Below are positions 16,402 to 24,236 of a stretch of DNA of 29,959 nucleotides, one piece after another; positions within the stretch are counted from its first letter, which is position 1, and every line of letters begins with the position of its first letter. The DNA lies in contig CAJUQO010000041.1 of NCBI GenBank assembly GCA_910588295.1, positions 1-29,959 on the forward strand, given 5' to 3'. Source of the stretch: an uncultured Lachnospiraceae bacterium (GTDB taxonomy: Bacteria; Bacillota; Clostridia; Lachnospirales; Lachnospiraceae). Under the pieces are notes generated by a model that had not been told where the DNA came from, did no database searches, and was given only the letters and a program-made list of their open reading frames with translations. A program made the translations under genes and the position numbers.

Positions 16402-18579
16402 GTGAAACCGAAACAGTTAAAGAAAAGAAAAAAGTATATATATGATGTAATCTGTACGAAGGATTACCAGCCGATGCGCGCCCGGGAGATTGCCATTCTC
16501 CTGCAGATACCGAAAGAAAAACGCCGGGATCTGCAGGATACTCTGGACAGCCTGCTGCAGGATGGCAAGGTGGCCATGGATAAACGGGGGCGCTATTACA
16601 AAGCGCCTGCGGGTAAGGCGGGCCGCCCTTCTGCGAAAAGGGGGAAAGAGAGACGGGCCGACGCGATCCGCGGCGTATATGTGGGACATCCCCGTGGCTT
16701 TGGATTCGTGGAAGTGGAGGGTGAGGAAGAGGATTATTTCATTCCCGGAGAGTATACAAACGGCGCGTTTCATATGGATACGGTGGAGATCCTGCCTCTG
16801 CCGGCGGGCAGTGGGAAACGGCGTGAGGCCCGGGTGGCCGCGATCCTGGAGCACGGCATCACGGAGGTGGTGGGTACTTTTGAGCAGGGTCGCGCTTTTG
16901 GGTTTGTGAAGTCGGATAATTCCAGGGTCTGCCGGGATATCTTTATTCCCCAGAAAGATGCGGGCGGGGCCAGGGACGGCCAGAAGGTGGTGGTAAAGCT
17001 GACGGATTACGGCGGCCATCACAGAAGCCCGGAGGGGAAGGTGACAGAAATCCTTGGCGACAGCCGGGATCCCGGAGTGGACGTGCTATCAGTGGCCCGC
17101 GGCATGGGGCTTCCCATGGAGTTTCCCGAACGGGTGCTCAATCAGGCCCGGCGGGTGGCGGAAACGGTCAGCGAGGCCGACCGAAACGGCCGGGAGGATC
17201 TGCGGGATGTGCTGATGGTGACCATCGACGGGGAAGATGCCAAAGATCTGGACGACGCGGTGTCCCTGACGGTGGAGGATGGCGTGTATCACCTCGGTGT
17301 CCATATCGCGGATGTCAGCAACTATGTTCAGGCCGGCAGCGCGTTGGACCGGGAAGCATTTAAGCGGGGAACCAGCGTGTATTTGGTGGATCGGGTGCTG
17401 CCTATGCTGCCGGTACAGCTCTCCAACGGGATTTGTTCTTTGAACGCGGGGGAGGACAGGCTGGCGTTGAGCTGTCTGATGGATATGGACGCCTCCGGCC
17501 GGGTGATCGCCCACAGCATCGTGGAATCGGTGATACGGGTGGATCGCCGCATGTCCTATACGGAAGTAAACAGGATACTCACCGGACAGGATGAGGATCC
17601 AGCCCGTGACTGCGGCTCTCTGGCTCCGATGCTTAAGGCTATGGGGGAACTGTCGGCCCGAATCCGCAGCCGCCGTTCGGGGCGGGGCTCCATCGATTTT
17701 GATTTTCCGGAGTGCAGGATCATTCTCAGCGCCACGGGGCATCCCATCGAGATTAAACCCCATGAGAGAAATGCGGCTACGGATCTGATCGAGGATTTTA
17801 TGCTGTCCGCCAATGAGACCGTGGCCAGGGAATTCTGCGAGAGGGAAATTCCTTTTGTGTATCGCACCCATGAGAATCCTGACAGGGACAGGATGGAGGG
17901 GGCGCTGCATTTCATCCATACATTGGGAATACGGACGGCGAAGGCCGGACAGGAAATGTCCTCCGGCGAGGTGCAGGAGATCCTGGACAAGTTAAAGGGT
18001 AATCCCTGTGAGGAACTGGTGAGCCGTCTGCTGCTGCGTTCTATGAAGCAGGCGAAATACACGACGGCCTGTACCGGACATTTCGGCCTGGCGGCGAAAT
18101 ATTACTGTCATTTTACGTCGCCGATCCGCCGTTATCCCGATTTGCAGATCCACCGCATCATTAAAGACAGCATACGGGGGCGTCTGAAGCCGGAAAAGAT
18201 AGCCTGGTACGCAGAACATCTGGACGAGGTGGCCGCACAGAGCAGCGTGACGGAGCGCCGGGCCCAGGAAGCCGAGCGGGAGACGGACAAGATGAAGATG
18301 GCCGAGTACATGAGTTATCATCTGGAGGAGGTCTTTGCGGGGCGCATCTCCGGAGTGACCGCCTGGGGGATCTTTGTGGAGCTGCCCAACACGGTGGAGG
18401 GAATGATCCGTCTGGCTGATATGGTGGATGATTACTACAGGTTTGACGAGGAGCAGTACCAGGTTGTCGGGGAGCATTCCGGGAGAACCTACCGTCTGGG
18501 CGATCCGGTGCGGGTGCGGGTCAAAGGGGCCGACGCGGCGGCTAAAACCATAGACTTTTCGCTGGTGGACGGTGAATAG
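16402..18579 (+). CDS. rnr: Ribonuclease R
   Basis: A 725-residue 3'-to-5' hydrolytic exoribonuclease of the RNB family that degrades structured RNA, including mRNAs released by trans-translation. Domain order: N-terminal winged-helix (about 1-65), cold-shock OB folds (about 80-230), the RNB catalytic domain with the metal-binding aspartates in DAKDLDDAV (Asp279, 282, 284 and 285), and a C-terminal S1 domain (about 640-722). The GTG start at 16402 follows AGGAGA. Its position before smpB and ssrA fits the known cooperation of RNase R with SmpB-tmRNA in removing defective messages. Confidence 0.96.
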   Translation: MKPKQLKKRKKYIYDVICTKDYQPMRAREIAILLQIPKEKRRDLQDTLDSLLQDGKVAMDKRGRYYKAPAGKAGRPSAKRGKERRADAIRGVYVGHPRGFGFVEVEGEEEDYFIPGEYTNGAFHMDTVEILPLPAGSGKRREARVAAILEHGITEVVGTFEQGRAFGFVKSDNSRVCRDIFIPQKDAGGARDGQKVVVKLTDYGGHHRSPEGKVTEILGDSRDPGVDVLSVARGMGLPMEFPERVLNQARRVAETVSEADRNGREDLRDVLMVTIDGEDAKDLDDAVSLTVEDGVYHLGVHIADVSNYVQAGSALDREAFKRGTSVYLVDRVLPMLPVQLSNGICSLNAGEDRLALSCLMDMDASGRVIAHSIVESVIRVDRRMSYTEVNRILTGQDEDPARDCGSLAPMLKAMGELSARIRSRRSGRGSIDFDFPECRIILSATGHPIEIKPHERNAATDLIEDFMLSANETVAREFCEREIPFVYRTHENPDRDRMEGALHFIHTLGIRTAKAGQEMSSGEVQEILDKLKGNPCEELVSRLLLRSMKQAKYTTACTGHFGLAAKYYCHFTSPIRRYPDLQIHRIIKDSIRGRLKPEKIAWYAEHLDEVAAQSSVTERRAQEAERETDKMKMAEYMSYHLEEVFAGRISGVTAWGIFVELPNTVEGMIRLADMVDDYYRFDEEQYQVVGEHSGRTYRLGDPVRVRVKGADAAAKTIDFSLVDGE

Positions 18580-18651
18580 ATTTTGCCTTTGTACAAAAAG
18601 CGGCAGGAAGGCCTATGGTAAAAAATCATTATAGAAGGAGCGGGTTGGGAC

Positions 18652-19122
18652 ATGGCTAAACAAAAAGGAACAAAACTGATCGCCAACAACAAAAAGGCGT
18701 TCCATGACTATTTTATAGAAGAAAAATATGAGGCCGGTATTGCCCTGCACGGCACGGAGGTGAAGTCCCTGCGTATGGGGCGGTGCAGCGTCAAGGAATC
18801 CTTCATCCGCATTGACAACGGGGAGGTCATGATCTACGGGATGCACATCAGCCCCTATGAGAAGGGCAATATTTTTAACAAAGATCCCCTGCGGATACGG
18901 AAGCTCCTGCTTCACCGCCATGAGATCAACAAGATGCAGGGGCGTATCGCCGAGAAAGGTTATACACTGGTGCCCCTGCAGGTATATTTCAGGGACAGTC
19001 TGGTGAAGGTGGAGATCGGTCTGGCCAAGGGTAAGAAGCTGTATGACAAGCGGCAGGATATCGCCAAAAAGGATCAGCGGCGGGAGGCCGAAAGGGATTT
19101 CAAAGTGCGGAATCTGGGATGA
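18652..19122 (+). CDS. smpB: SsrA-binding protein SmpB
   Basis: A 156-residue RNA-binding protein of normal length that carries alanyl-tmRNA to stalled ribosomes. Typical motifs include ANNKKAFHDYF near the start, GTEVKSLRMG and the basic C-terminal tail KKDQRREAERDFK, which fills the empty mRNA channel. The ATG at 18652 is preceded by AGAAGGAG. It lies 72 bp downstream of rnr and directly upstream of its RNA partner ssrA. Confidence 0.97.
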   Translation: MAKQKGTKLIANNKKAFHDYFIEEKYEAGIALHGTEVKSLRMGRCSVKESFIRIDNGEVMIYGMHISPYEKGNIFNKDPLRIRKLLLHRHEINKMQGRIAEKGYTLVPLQVYFRDSLVKVEIGLAKGKKLYDKRQDIAKKDQRREAERDFKVRNLG

Positions 19123-19127
19123 TACGA

Positions 19128-19160
19128 CGTAACAGTTCTGCCGGAGGCTGAACTGTTACG
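19128..19160 (+). repeat. Palindromic intergenic repeat, copy 1
   Basis: An 11-bp perfect stem, CGTAACAGTTC with GAACTGTTACG, enclosing TGCCGGAGGCT (which can add a GCC/GGC inner stem). It lies just after smpB and has no T-run. A related sequence occurs at 24910-24937, so this looks like a dispersed hairpin element that may also help end the smpB transcript. Confidence 0.65.
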
Positions 19161-19189
19161 ATACGCTGCAAAATTATGTCAACTGACTC

Positions 19190-19218
19190 TTGACAAACGG
19201 GAACATATAGGTTATTCT
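19190..19218 (+). promoter_or_regulatory. Putative ssrA promoter
   Basis: Consensus TTGACA at 19190-19195, a 17-bp spacer and TATTCT at 19213-19218, about 30 bp before the mature 5' end of tmRNA. Confidence 0.6.
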
Positions 19219-19251
19219 ATAAAAAGCGTCTGTTGTACCGGAAAAGCTTAC

Positions 19252-19597
19252 GGGCTTGTACTGGTTTCGACGGGGGTTTTGAAGTTTGGGAAGCCATCCG
19301 CAGCTCCGGGACTGCGTACCAACCTGGAAATTAAATTTAAACGCAGACGAAAATTACGCGTTAGCAGCCTAGTTGCTGCTTGTCCGTCCCAAGTCTCCTG
19401 CAGCTTGGGTTCGGGCATCAAAAACCGCAGGGCACTTTGCCTTCTAAGCTTTGCGAAGGTAAAAGATTTTATGAAGCTACTGAAGCCGGCAGCCTGTCAT
19501 TAGGCGGCTGACAGAGGGAATGCCAGTATAATGACTGTGATGGGAGATGCCTGAATGGATAGGCTTTCGGACGCGGGTTCGATTCCCGCCAGGTCCA
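19252..19597 (+). ncRNA. ssrA: Transfer-messenger RNA (tmRNA)
   Basis: The roughly 346-base RNA rescues ribosomes stalled on broken mRNAs. The 5' end GGGCTTGTACTGGTTTCGAC is the highly conserved tmRNA start, and GGGCTTG (19252-19258) pairs, with G-U pairs, to CAGGTCC (19590-19596) to form the tRNA-like acceptor stem. The T-arm GCGGGTTCGATTCCCGC is intact. The tag frame reads ADENYALAA then stop at 19343-19372 (or NADENYALAA if the preceding AAC is the resume codon). After discriminator A at 19597 the genome reads CTT, so the CCA end is probably added after transcription. It is adjacent to smpB. Confidence 0.96.
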
Positions 19598-19929
19598 CTT
19601 AAACGTATTAAGTCGAACTCCGCATATGAAATTGTCATATACAGGAATATGTTCTGCTTAGTGTATTGAGGAAAATAAAGACAGCATAGGTTGTCCACAG
19701 TCTGAAACAAACATGACCCACGATACTCTGTATCGTGGGTCATGTTTGTTCTTAACGACTTATGCTGAAAAATCATAATCTGTATTTGTGCCGATAATGT
19801 CAATAATATTCAGACGGTTGTTTCTTTCTCCACATGACAGACTTTAAAAGGCCTGCTCACAATCTCACCATACGGGTTTCAACCTGCGTAAACGACTGCT
19901 TATAATAAGGGGTGGTTTTTTATATCTAT
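19598..19929. other. Intergenic region downstream of ssrA
   Basis: About 330 bp with no supported gene. It holds a 20-bp perfect hairpin at 19706-19750. An antisense frame here spans tmRNA and is not credible. Confidence 0.5.
19706..19750. terminator. Long perfect hairpin, likely terminator
   Basis: Two 20-base arms (19706-19725 and 19731-19750) are exactly complementary around a CTCTG loop; the 3' arm ends TGTTTGTT. It probably ends ssrA transcription and, being symmetrical, also transcription arriving from the minus-strand genes beyond. The long perfect stem is unusual for a simple terminator. Confidence 0.65.
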
Positions 19930-20475
19930 TTACCCAAGCAATTCGGAAATGCGGATCTCTAGGTTCTTATAGATTCCGACGGCTATATCATGGTCAAAAG
20001 AGAAAATTACCGGGGCGGCATCTTCTTCATAGTGGTATACGGTGGTACGTTCTTTTTCCGGGTCAACGATCCAGTATTCCCGGACACCTGCGTCGGAATA
20101 CAGGGTCATTTTAGTAGAATAGTCCATCCGGCGGCTGGAAGGGGAAACGATCTCAATAATGAAATCCGGTGCGCCGTTGCAGCCCCGGTCGTCCAGTTTG
20201 CTTTTATCACAGATCACGGAGACGTCTGGTTCCACATAGATGTTCTCGTCTGCGTTTAGTAATACGGCGAAAGGAGCGGGGATGACTTCACAGCCGCCGC
20301 CTTTTGTTTTGATGTACTGTATGAGCAGATGCGTCAGCCCCGAGACCAGTTTCTGGTGCCGGAAATTCGGCGGGGCCATGTAATAGATCTGCCCGTCGAT
20401 CAGCTCCGCCCGTTCGCCATCGGGCAGGGCGTAGATATCGTCAATGGTATAGGTTTTTTCCTGCGTTAATGCCAT
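19930..20475 (-). CDS. Uma2 family (DUF820) putative endonuclease
   Basis: A 181-residue protein of the Uma2/DUF820 family, which has a PD-(D/E)XK restriction-endonuclease-like fold. The family pattern is visible: ERAELIDGQIYYM near the N-terminus, EPDVSVI, DFIIEIVSPSS (catalytic Asp/Glu region) and REYWIVDPE. DNA cleavage is assumed from the fold; biological substrates are unknown. The ATG at 20475 follows GAGGAA. It is 51 bp downstream of an XRE-type regulator on the same strand, so the two are likely one operon. It lies in the accessory-looking block just after ssrA. Confidence 0.88.
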   Translation of the reverse strand: MALTQEKTYTIDDIYALPDGERAELIDGQIYYMAPPNFRHQKLVSGLTHLLIQYIKTKGGGCEVIPAPFAVLLNADENIYVEPDVSVICDKSKLDDRGCNGAPDFIIEIVSPSSRRMDYSTKMTLYSDAGVREYWIVDPEKERTTVYHYEEDAAPVIFSFDHDIAVGIYKNLEIRISELLG

Positions 20476-20526
20476 ACTGTGTTCCTCACTTTCAGTTTTA
20501 TTTGATAAGATTATTCTCTGTTGGCA

Positions 20527-20931
20527 TCATGATGGCCCGGTGCGGAAGGAGAACGTTGGCAGGCCGTCAGATGTGCCGATGACCAGCGTACCCCGGGAGA
20601 TAATATCCAGGCCGGCCTCTCTGTTGAGTATATAGTTTACCGTTTCCTGGCCGAAGGGGTCGAGGGTGCGGTATTTTTCTATGAGGTCAATCTCGTTTGA
20701 ATTTATAGAAGGTGTGCCAAATATATCCTTAGGGTTATCGCATTTATAAATACGGCACAGAGCTACAAAAGCATCTGCGTTTAACATGCTTAAACCACTT
20801 TCGTAGCCGTAAAGAGTTTTAGCGGAAATATCTATGTTATAGCTTTGCAGTTTGGTAACAACTTCATTCGCAGAAAGTCCTGAGGTCTTGCGTAATTGCT
20901 TTAGAAAATTGGCTATGATTTGCTTGGCCAT
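20527..20931 (-). CDS. XRE-family helix-turn-helix regulator
   Basis: A 134-residue DNA-binding protein. Residues about 5-60 form a Cro/C1-type helix-turn-helix (FLKQLRKTSGLSANEVV, then KTLYGYESGLS), followed by a linker and a C-terminal part containing LIEKYRTLDPFGQETV, a pattern seen in prophage-type and mobile-element repressors. The ATG at 20931 follows AGGAGG by seven bases. It is the first gene of a likely two-gene operon with Uma2 and may control it and its own promoter. Target unknown. Confidence 0.85.
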   Translation of the reverse strand: MAKQIIANFLKQLRKTSGLSANEVVTKLQSYNIDISAKTLYGYESGLSMLNADAFVALCRIYKCDNPKDIFGTPSINSNEIDLIEKYRTLDPFGQETVNYILNREAGLDIISRGTLVIGTSDGLPTFSFRTGPS

Positions 20932-20955
20932 GTTGCGCCTCCTACATTTTCATAT

Positions 20956-20984
20956 ATAGTAACCCCGATTTTTAATACTGTAAA
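20956..20984 (-). promoter_or_regulatory. Putative promoter of the XRE-Uma2 operon
   Basis: On the minus strand TTTACA (20979-20984), a 17-bp spacer and TACTAT (20956-20961), about 25 bp upstream of the XRE start codon. Confidence 0.55.
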
Positions 20985-21096
20985 TAAAAAGTCTTAGCAA
21001 ATAAGAAAGAATATTTAAAAAACAGTTTATGATATGACGAACTAAGAATATCATGCAATTATGTTCTTGGTTTCTAAGCATAATGTGGTGGAGAAT

Positions 21097-21298
21097 ATGA
21101 CGATAGCTAAGAACATAGCTAATTACGTCAGAAATATGGGGATAAATCTTTCTGAGTTGTCAAGAAAATCCGGCGTGGCATATGGATCTTTATATGCCAC
21201 GCCTTGGATGTGAGGGAAGAGGAAGAGAATTGCGTGCGAATGAATTAACGGATGTATGTTCTGTTTTTAAGGATGAATTCATAGCTGCTTTTTGTTGA
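21097..21298 (+). pseudogene. Frameshifted small XRE-family regulator
   Basis: From the ATG at 21097 (GGTGGAG upstream) the frame encodes a Cro-type helix-turn-helix start, MTIAKNIANYVRNMG then LSELSRKSGVAYGSLYA, but reaches a stop at 21211-21213 after 38 residues. Shifting by one base at about 21199-21203 restores a continuation, LGCEGRGRELRANELTDV, ending at 21298. The whole would be about 66 residues, the usual size of this regulator group. The shift is explained by one extra base, inside a perfect 12-bp palindrome (21172-21183 with 21192-21203). The 3' end overlaps the convergent ABC permease gene by 20 bp. Confidence 0.65.
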
Positions 21299-22049
21299 TG
21301 ACCGGAATACTGACCGCCATGCACGCTATGCACAAGGCTGCAGCGACAGCGATGGCCTTTATATATGCGTCCGTTTCCACGGCCCCAAGTAAAAGCATAT
21401 TGGTATCCATTAACACAGCAGGTGAATATACCTTTACTTTTGGTATGACGCTCATGAAATACGTTAAAAGCACGGAAACACCGGTGCACAGGGTAACACC
21501 CGTATGATTCCACAGCAGTGATGAGAACAGGATCATAAGGCATATCACCCATACGCCGAACAACCACCAGACGGCAGCCGAGAAGAATAAGTTATTCGCG
21601 GTACGGTTATCCCAAAAACAGGCATTGTAGCCATAGGTAATGGCAAAGCAAAGCCCGTAACCCAATGTCCAGAGCGATAGCAGCAGCACCGTTTTTGCCA
21701 GAACGGTCTTGTATCTCGCCAGGCCCTTTGTTAACAGAAGCAGTAATGTCCCGGATCCGTACTCTTTCGTAAATATGTCGCTGAAGATCAGCACAAAAGC
21801 GATTAGGGCAAGGGGGATGTTTTTGAAAAATTGTGTCCATGAGGTCATGGCGTCCACCCGGACATTCGTGACAAGCAATCCGTTTTCTGCCATCGTATCG
21901 GAGAGCATTTCCATCATCCATGGTGTCAGTTTTGCCATCGCGGGATTCATAATGCCAAACAGCACGAACAGCAGCACAAGGATCATGAGCTTACCCGTCC
22001 GTGCGGTTTCGAGATATTCTTTTTTCAAAAAGCTAAACAAAGGTTTCAT
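21279..22049 (-). CDS. ABC-2 type transporter permease
   Basis: A 256-residue membrane protein with about six hydrophobic segments, a short cytoplasmic start (MKPLFSFLKKEYLE) and the layout of ABC-2 permeases: a large extracytoplasmic loop after TM1, then KEYGSGTLLLLLTKG, which matches the conserved E-GT/S-L region after TM2. It overlaps the upstream ATPase gene by four bases (ATGA), so the two are translationally coupled and form the transporter. Last gene of the MerR-led operon. Substrate unknown; such pairs often export peptides, drugs or lipids. Confidence 0.88.
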   Translation of the reverse strand: MKPLFSFLKKEYLETARTGKLMILVLLFVLFGIMNPAMAKLTPWMMEMLSDTMAENGLLVTNVRVDAMTSWTQFFKNIPLALIAFVLIFSDIFTKEYGSGTLLLLLTKGLARYKTVLAKTVLLLSLWTLGYGLCFAITYGYNACFWDNRTANNLFFSAAVWWLFGVWVICLMILFSSLLWNHTGVTLCTGVSVLLTYFMSVIPKVKVYSPAVLMDTNMLLLGAVETDAYIKAIAVAAALCIACMAVSIPVINKKQL

Positions 22050-22942
22050 TTTGTCACCTCCAAAAACAGCGACTCAAGCGTTGGTTCTATTCGCTCAATC
22101 TTCTGTACAGGTATTCTGTTTTCGGCGATATATCGCATGATGGCAAAGAAACGTTCCCCGCTGCCATGAAAGACAAGCGTATTTGGTTCCGTGCACTGGA
22201 GATCGCCAAAGGCTTTTATAAGCGTATGGCTGGTTTCTTCTTGGTCTGTTTCGATGCTAAATCCGTCAGAAGGTCTCCTGCTTCGCAGTTCTGCCATCGT
22301 TCCCTGCATGGCGACTGTTCCATTGTTCAAAAATGCAGTTTTGGTGCAAATACGCTCGACATCAGAAAGAATGTGCGTTGAAAAAAGCACGGTGGTCTGT
22401 TCTCTTACCGCAAGAAGTATATCCCAAATTTCCCTGCGCCCTGCGGGGTCAAGGGCTGAGGTGGGTTCGTCACAGATCAGAAGTTTTGGATGGTTCAGGA
22501 GCGCCTGTGCGATTCCCAGGCGTTGTTTCATGCCCCTTGAAAAGCCTTTGATCCGGCGGCGTTCTTGACCGAGGCCAACCTGCGCTAACAGTTCTTTGCT
22601 TCTCGCCCTGCTGTCAGATGTATTCATTCCGCTTACCTTTCCGCAAAGATCCAGATATTCAAGCGGCGTCATATAGGGATAAAATTCCGGCACATCGGGC
22701 AGATAGCCGATGTAACGGTTGGTATCGGTCTGCCCGAAATTTGCCTTTTCACCCATGACGTGGATCTGTCCGCTGTCAGGCTTGAGAAGTCCAAGGATCG
22801 CCTTCATCGTAGTCGTTTTTCCCGCTCCGTTCCTGCCGATAAAGCCGAAAATACCATGTTCAGGCACAGACAGGTCAAGCCCGCGGAGTACCTCTTTGCT
22901 GCCAAAGCTCTTTTTCAGATTTTGTATTGCCAGCACATCCAT
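22046..22942 (-). CDS. ABC transporter ATP-binding protein
   Basis: A 298-residue ATPase of the CcmA/DrrA-like class that powers ABC-2 permeases. Walker A is GRNGAGKT at 36-43, the signature is a variant, FSRGMKQR at 134-141 (SRGM in place of SGGQ, common in this class), Walker B is LLICDEPTSALD at 154-165, and the H-loop is FSTHILSD. A C-terminal regulatory extension of about 80 residues follows. The ATG at 22942 is preferred over an upstream one at 23017: it is followed at once by the family start (MDVLAIQNLKKSFG), has AGAGGA upstream, and begins one base after the stop of the PLDc_N gene. Confidence 0.93.
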   Translation of the reverse strand: MDVLAIQNLKKSFGSKEVLRGLDLSVPEHGIFGFIGRNGAGKTTTMKAILGLLKPDSGQIHVMGEKANFGQTDTNRYIGYLPDVPEFYPYMTPLEYLDLCGKVSGMNTSDSRARSKELLAQVGLGQERRRIKGFSRGMKQRLGIAQALLNHPKLLICDEPTSALDPAGRREIWDILLAVREQTTVLFSTHILSDVERICTKTAFLNNGTVAMQGTMAELRSRRPSDGFSIETDQEETSHTLIKAFGDLQCTEPNTLVFHGSGERFFAIMRYIAENRIPVQKIERIEPTLESLFLEVTK

Positions 22943-22943
22943 A

Positions 22944-23147
22944 TTATGCGTCCTCTTTTCCAAACAGGAAGTACGAGATCGGGCCGATAAAAGCCATAAA
23001 TGCGATGGCGACGACAAGCCAGAGCGTACGGTTTCCTCTTTTATAGTTATTATGGGTCAAAATGTGGTACAGGGTGCAGCCCAGGAGGGAAAACTGCACG
23101 ATTACCAGCGGAATTAAAAAGGGGAGGAATTCTATGATATTATCCAT
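22944..23147 (-). CDS. PLDc_N-domain small membrane protein
   Basis: A 67-residue protein with two membrane segments (about 5-29 and 42-62) resembling the N-terminal membrane domain of cardiolipin synthases (PLDc_N) without any catalytic phospholipase-D domain. The conserved YKRGNRTLWLVV between helices and the ending GPISYFLFGKED are typical. Such stand-alone proteins often sit next to ABC-2 transporters of this kind and may be accessory membrane subunits; function is not established. Its start overlaps the MerR gene end by 8 bp and its stop lies one base before the ATPase start, so it is tightly embedded in the operon. Confidence 0.85.
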   Translation of the reverse strand: MDNIIEFLPFLIPLVIVQFSLLGCTLYHILTHNNYKRGNRTLWLVVAIAFMAFIGPISYFLFGKEDA

Positions 23148-23874
23148 TCTTATTTTTCTCCTTTCCGTAAGTTTCTACACAAAAGCCTTTATGTCCACAG
23201 CAGGTGCAGGTGAGTTTTCTGAGTGTCGGGGTGTGTTTTGCGAAAAATGCTTCTTTAAACCGGGGCTTGAAAACTGCATGGCACTGGGGGCAGATATACG
23301 CTACCCTTTTAAAGTAATAGTTTGATACCCAAACCGTACAGGGAACGGCTGCCAGAACAAACAGGAGAAATGGCTGCCATATTCCCGTGGCGATCCAGAG
23401 GATGATAGTGGTCCACTGAATGACACCGACGGGAATACCTATGATCAGCAGGATCGTGTGCAGTTGTCTCATTTTCTTTTTGTTTTCCAGTGCATAAGCT
23501 ATGTCACTGATAGATTCAATGGAGAAATTTTCCACGCTCTTTAACTCCCGTTTGATCCCGTCGAGCATATGAAGTTTTGCCTGTCTTTCGCTTATTTCCT
23601 CACGGAGAAGCCGCTCCTGCTGTTCAAGTAAAGCAGAAACGACGCTGCCGGGGTCATCTTCGGACAGCAGTTCTTTTATGCTGTTGATCGGGATACCGGC
23701 GTTACGGAGAAAGCAAATGATCTTCATCCGTTTGAAGTCATTCTCGGAATAAAGCCGCCGGCCGCCTTCTGAGAGTTCGCTGGGCGTCAGGATACCACGG
23801 GTATCATAATACTGTACGGTTCTGACGGATACGCCGCAGAGCTTTGCGATTTCTCCAGTCGTATATTTTGACAT
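23140..23874 (-). CDS. MerR-family regulator with membrane segments and zinc ribbon
   Basis: A 244-residue protein combining three parts. Residues 1-70 form a MerR winged helix (TTGEIAKLCGVSVRTVQYYD, then EGGRRLYSENDF). Residues about 75-115 look like the usual MerR dimerisation coiled coil. Two hydrophobic segments (about 139-160 and 167-187) follow, and then a C-terminal zinc-ribbon-like motif, CPQC at 195-198 and CTCC at 223-226. The ATG at 23874 is favoured because GGAGG lies 8 bases upstream; a GTG at 23881 is in frame but too close. It heads the operon with the PLDc_N protein and ABC transporter, and its promoter has the 19-bp spacer characteristic of MerR activation, so it likely senses a membrane-active compound and induces the exporter. 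That ligand is inference. Confidence 0.88.
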   Translation of the reverse strand: MSKYTTGEIAKLCGVSVRTVQYYDTRGILTPSELSEGGRRLYSENDFKRMKIICFLRNAGIPINSIKELLSEDDPGSVVSALLEQQERLLREEISERQAKLHMLDGIKRELKSVENFSIESISDIAYALENKKKMRQLHTILLIIGIPVGVIQWTTIILWIATGIWQPFLLFVLAAVPCTVWVSNYYFKRVAYICPQCHAVFKPRFKEAFFAKHTPTLRKLTCTCCGHKGFCVETYGKEKNKNG

Positions 23875-23897
23875 AGCCTTCACCTCCTTTCGCCCTC

Positions 23898-23928
23898 ATT
23901 TTACTTCATTACGCAGCGTCACAAGCAA
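23898..23928 (-). promoter_or_regulatory. MerR-type promoter with 19-bp spacer
   Basis: On the minus strand TTGCTT (23923-23928), a 19-bp spacer and TAAAAT (23898-23903). The spacer contains an imperfect dyad, TGACGC-T-GCGTAA. A 19-20 bp spacer with a central dyad is the hallmark of promoters twisted into activity by MerR regulators, and it lies directly upstream of the merR-like gene. Confidence 0.7.
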
Positions 23929-24167
23929 TACGTCACGCAGGGGGATTTTTGGATATCTCGATTTTTCTACTTCTTTCTGCTTTATCTTATCATATCCGAA
24001 TAATCCGTCCGGGGCAATGAAGAAAGATGAGGGCTCCTATGTTTGGCTCAGTAAATTCTCTGGTGGACGGGAGAAGACATACCGGCAGTCGTAGCGCCGA
24101 AACGGTGTGAAGAAAGTGATCCCAAGATATAATATATGTAAATGCCGCCGCATTGAAAATTTGACGG
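23929..24167. other. Intergenic region between the MerR operon and the BMC operon
   Basis: About 240 bp between divergent promoters; with the flanking promoters the gene-free stretch is 362 bp. I see no gene or clear structure. Confidence 0.4.
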
Positions 24168-24196
24168 TTGCATTTGACCGGGCCTGTATGTATAAT
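24168..24196 (+). promoter_or_regulatory. Putative promoter of the BMC shell operon
   Basis: TTGCAT (24168-24173), a 17-bp spacer and consensus TATAAT (24191-24196), about 40 bp upstream of the first BMC gene. A nearby TTGACC and TTGACG are at unsuitable distances. Confidence 0.55.
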
Positions 24197-24236
24197 AGAA
24201 AAGAGCGCAAAGCGGTTTTACATATGGGAGGTTTTT

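Noticed and set aside
19477..19803. Minus-strand frame encoding GPGGNRTRV-like residues
   Set aside because: This is the complement of the tmRNA T-arm and acceptor, a well-known false protein call.
19570..23420. Direct repeat of the ssrA 3' end as an att site
   Set aside because: Only a short GGTCCACT match near 23410 was found, too short to mean anything.
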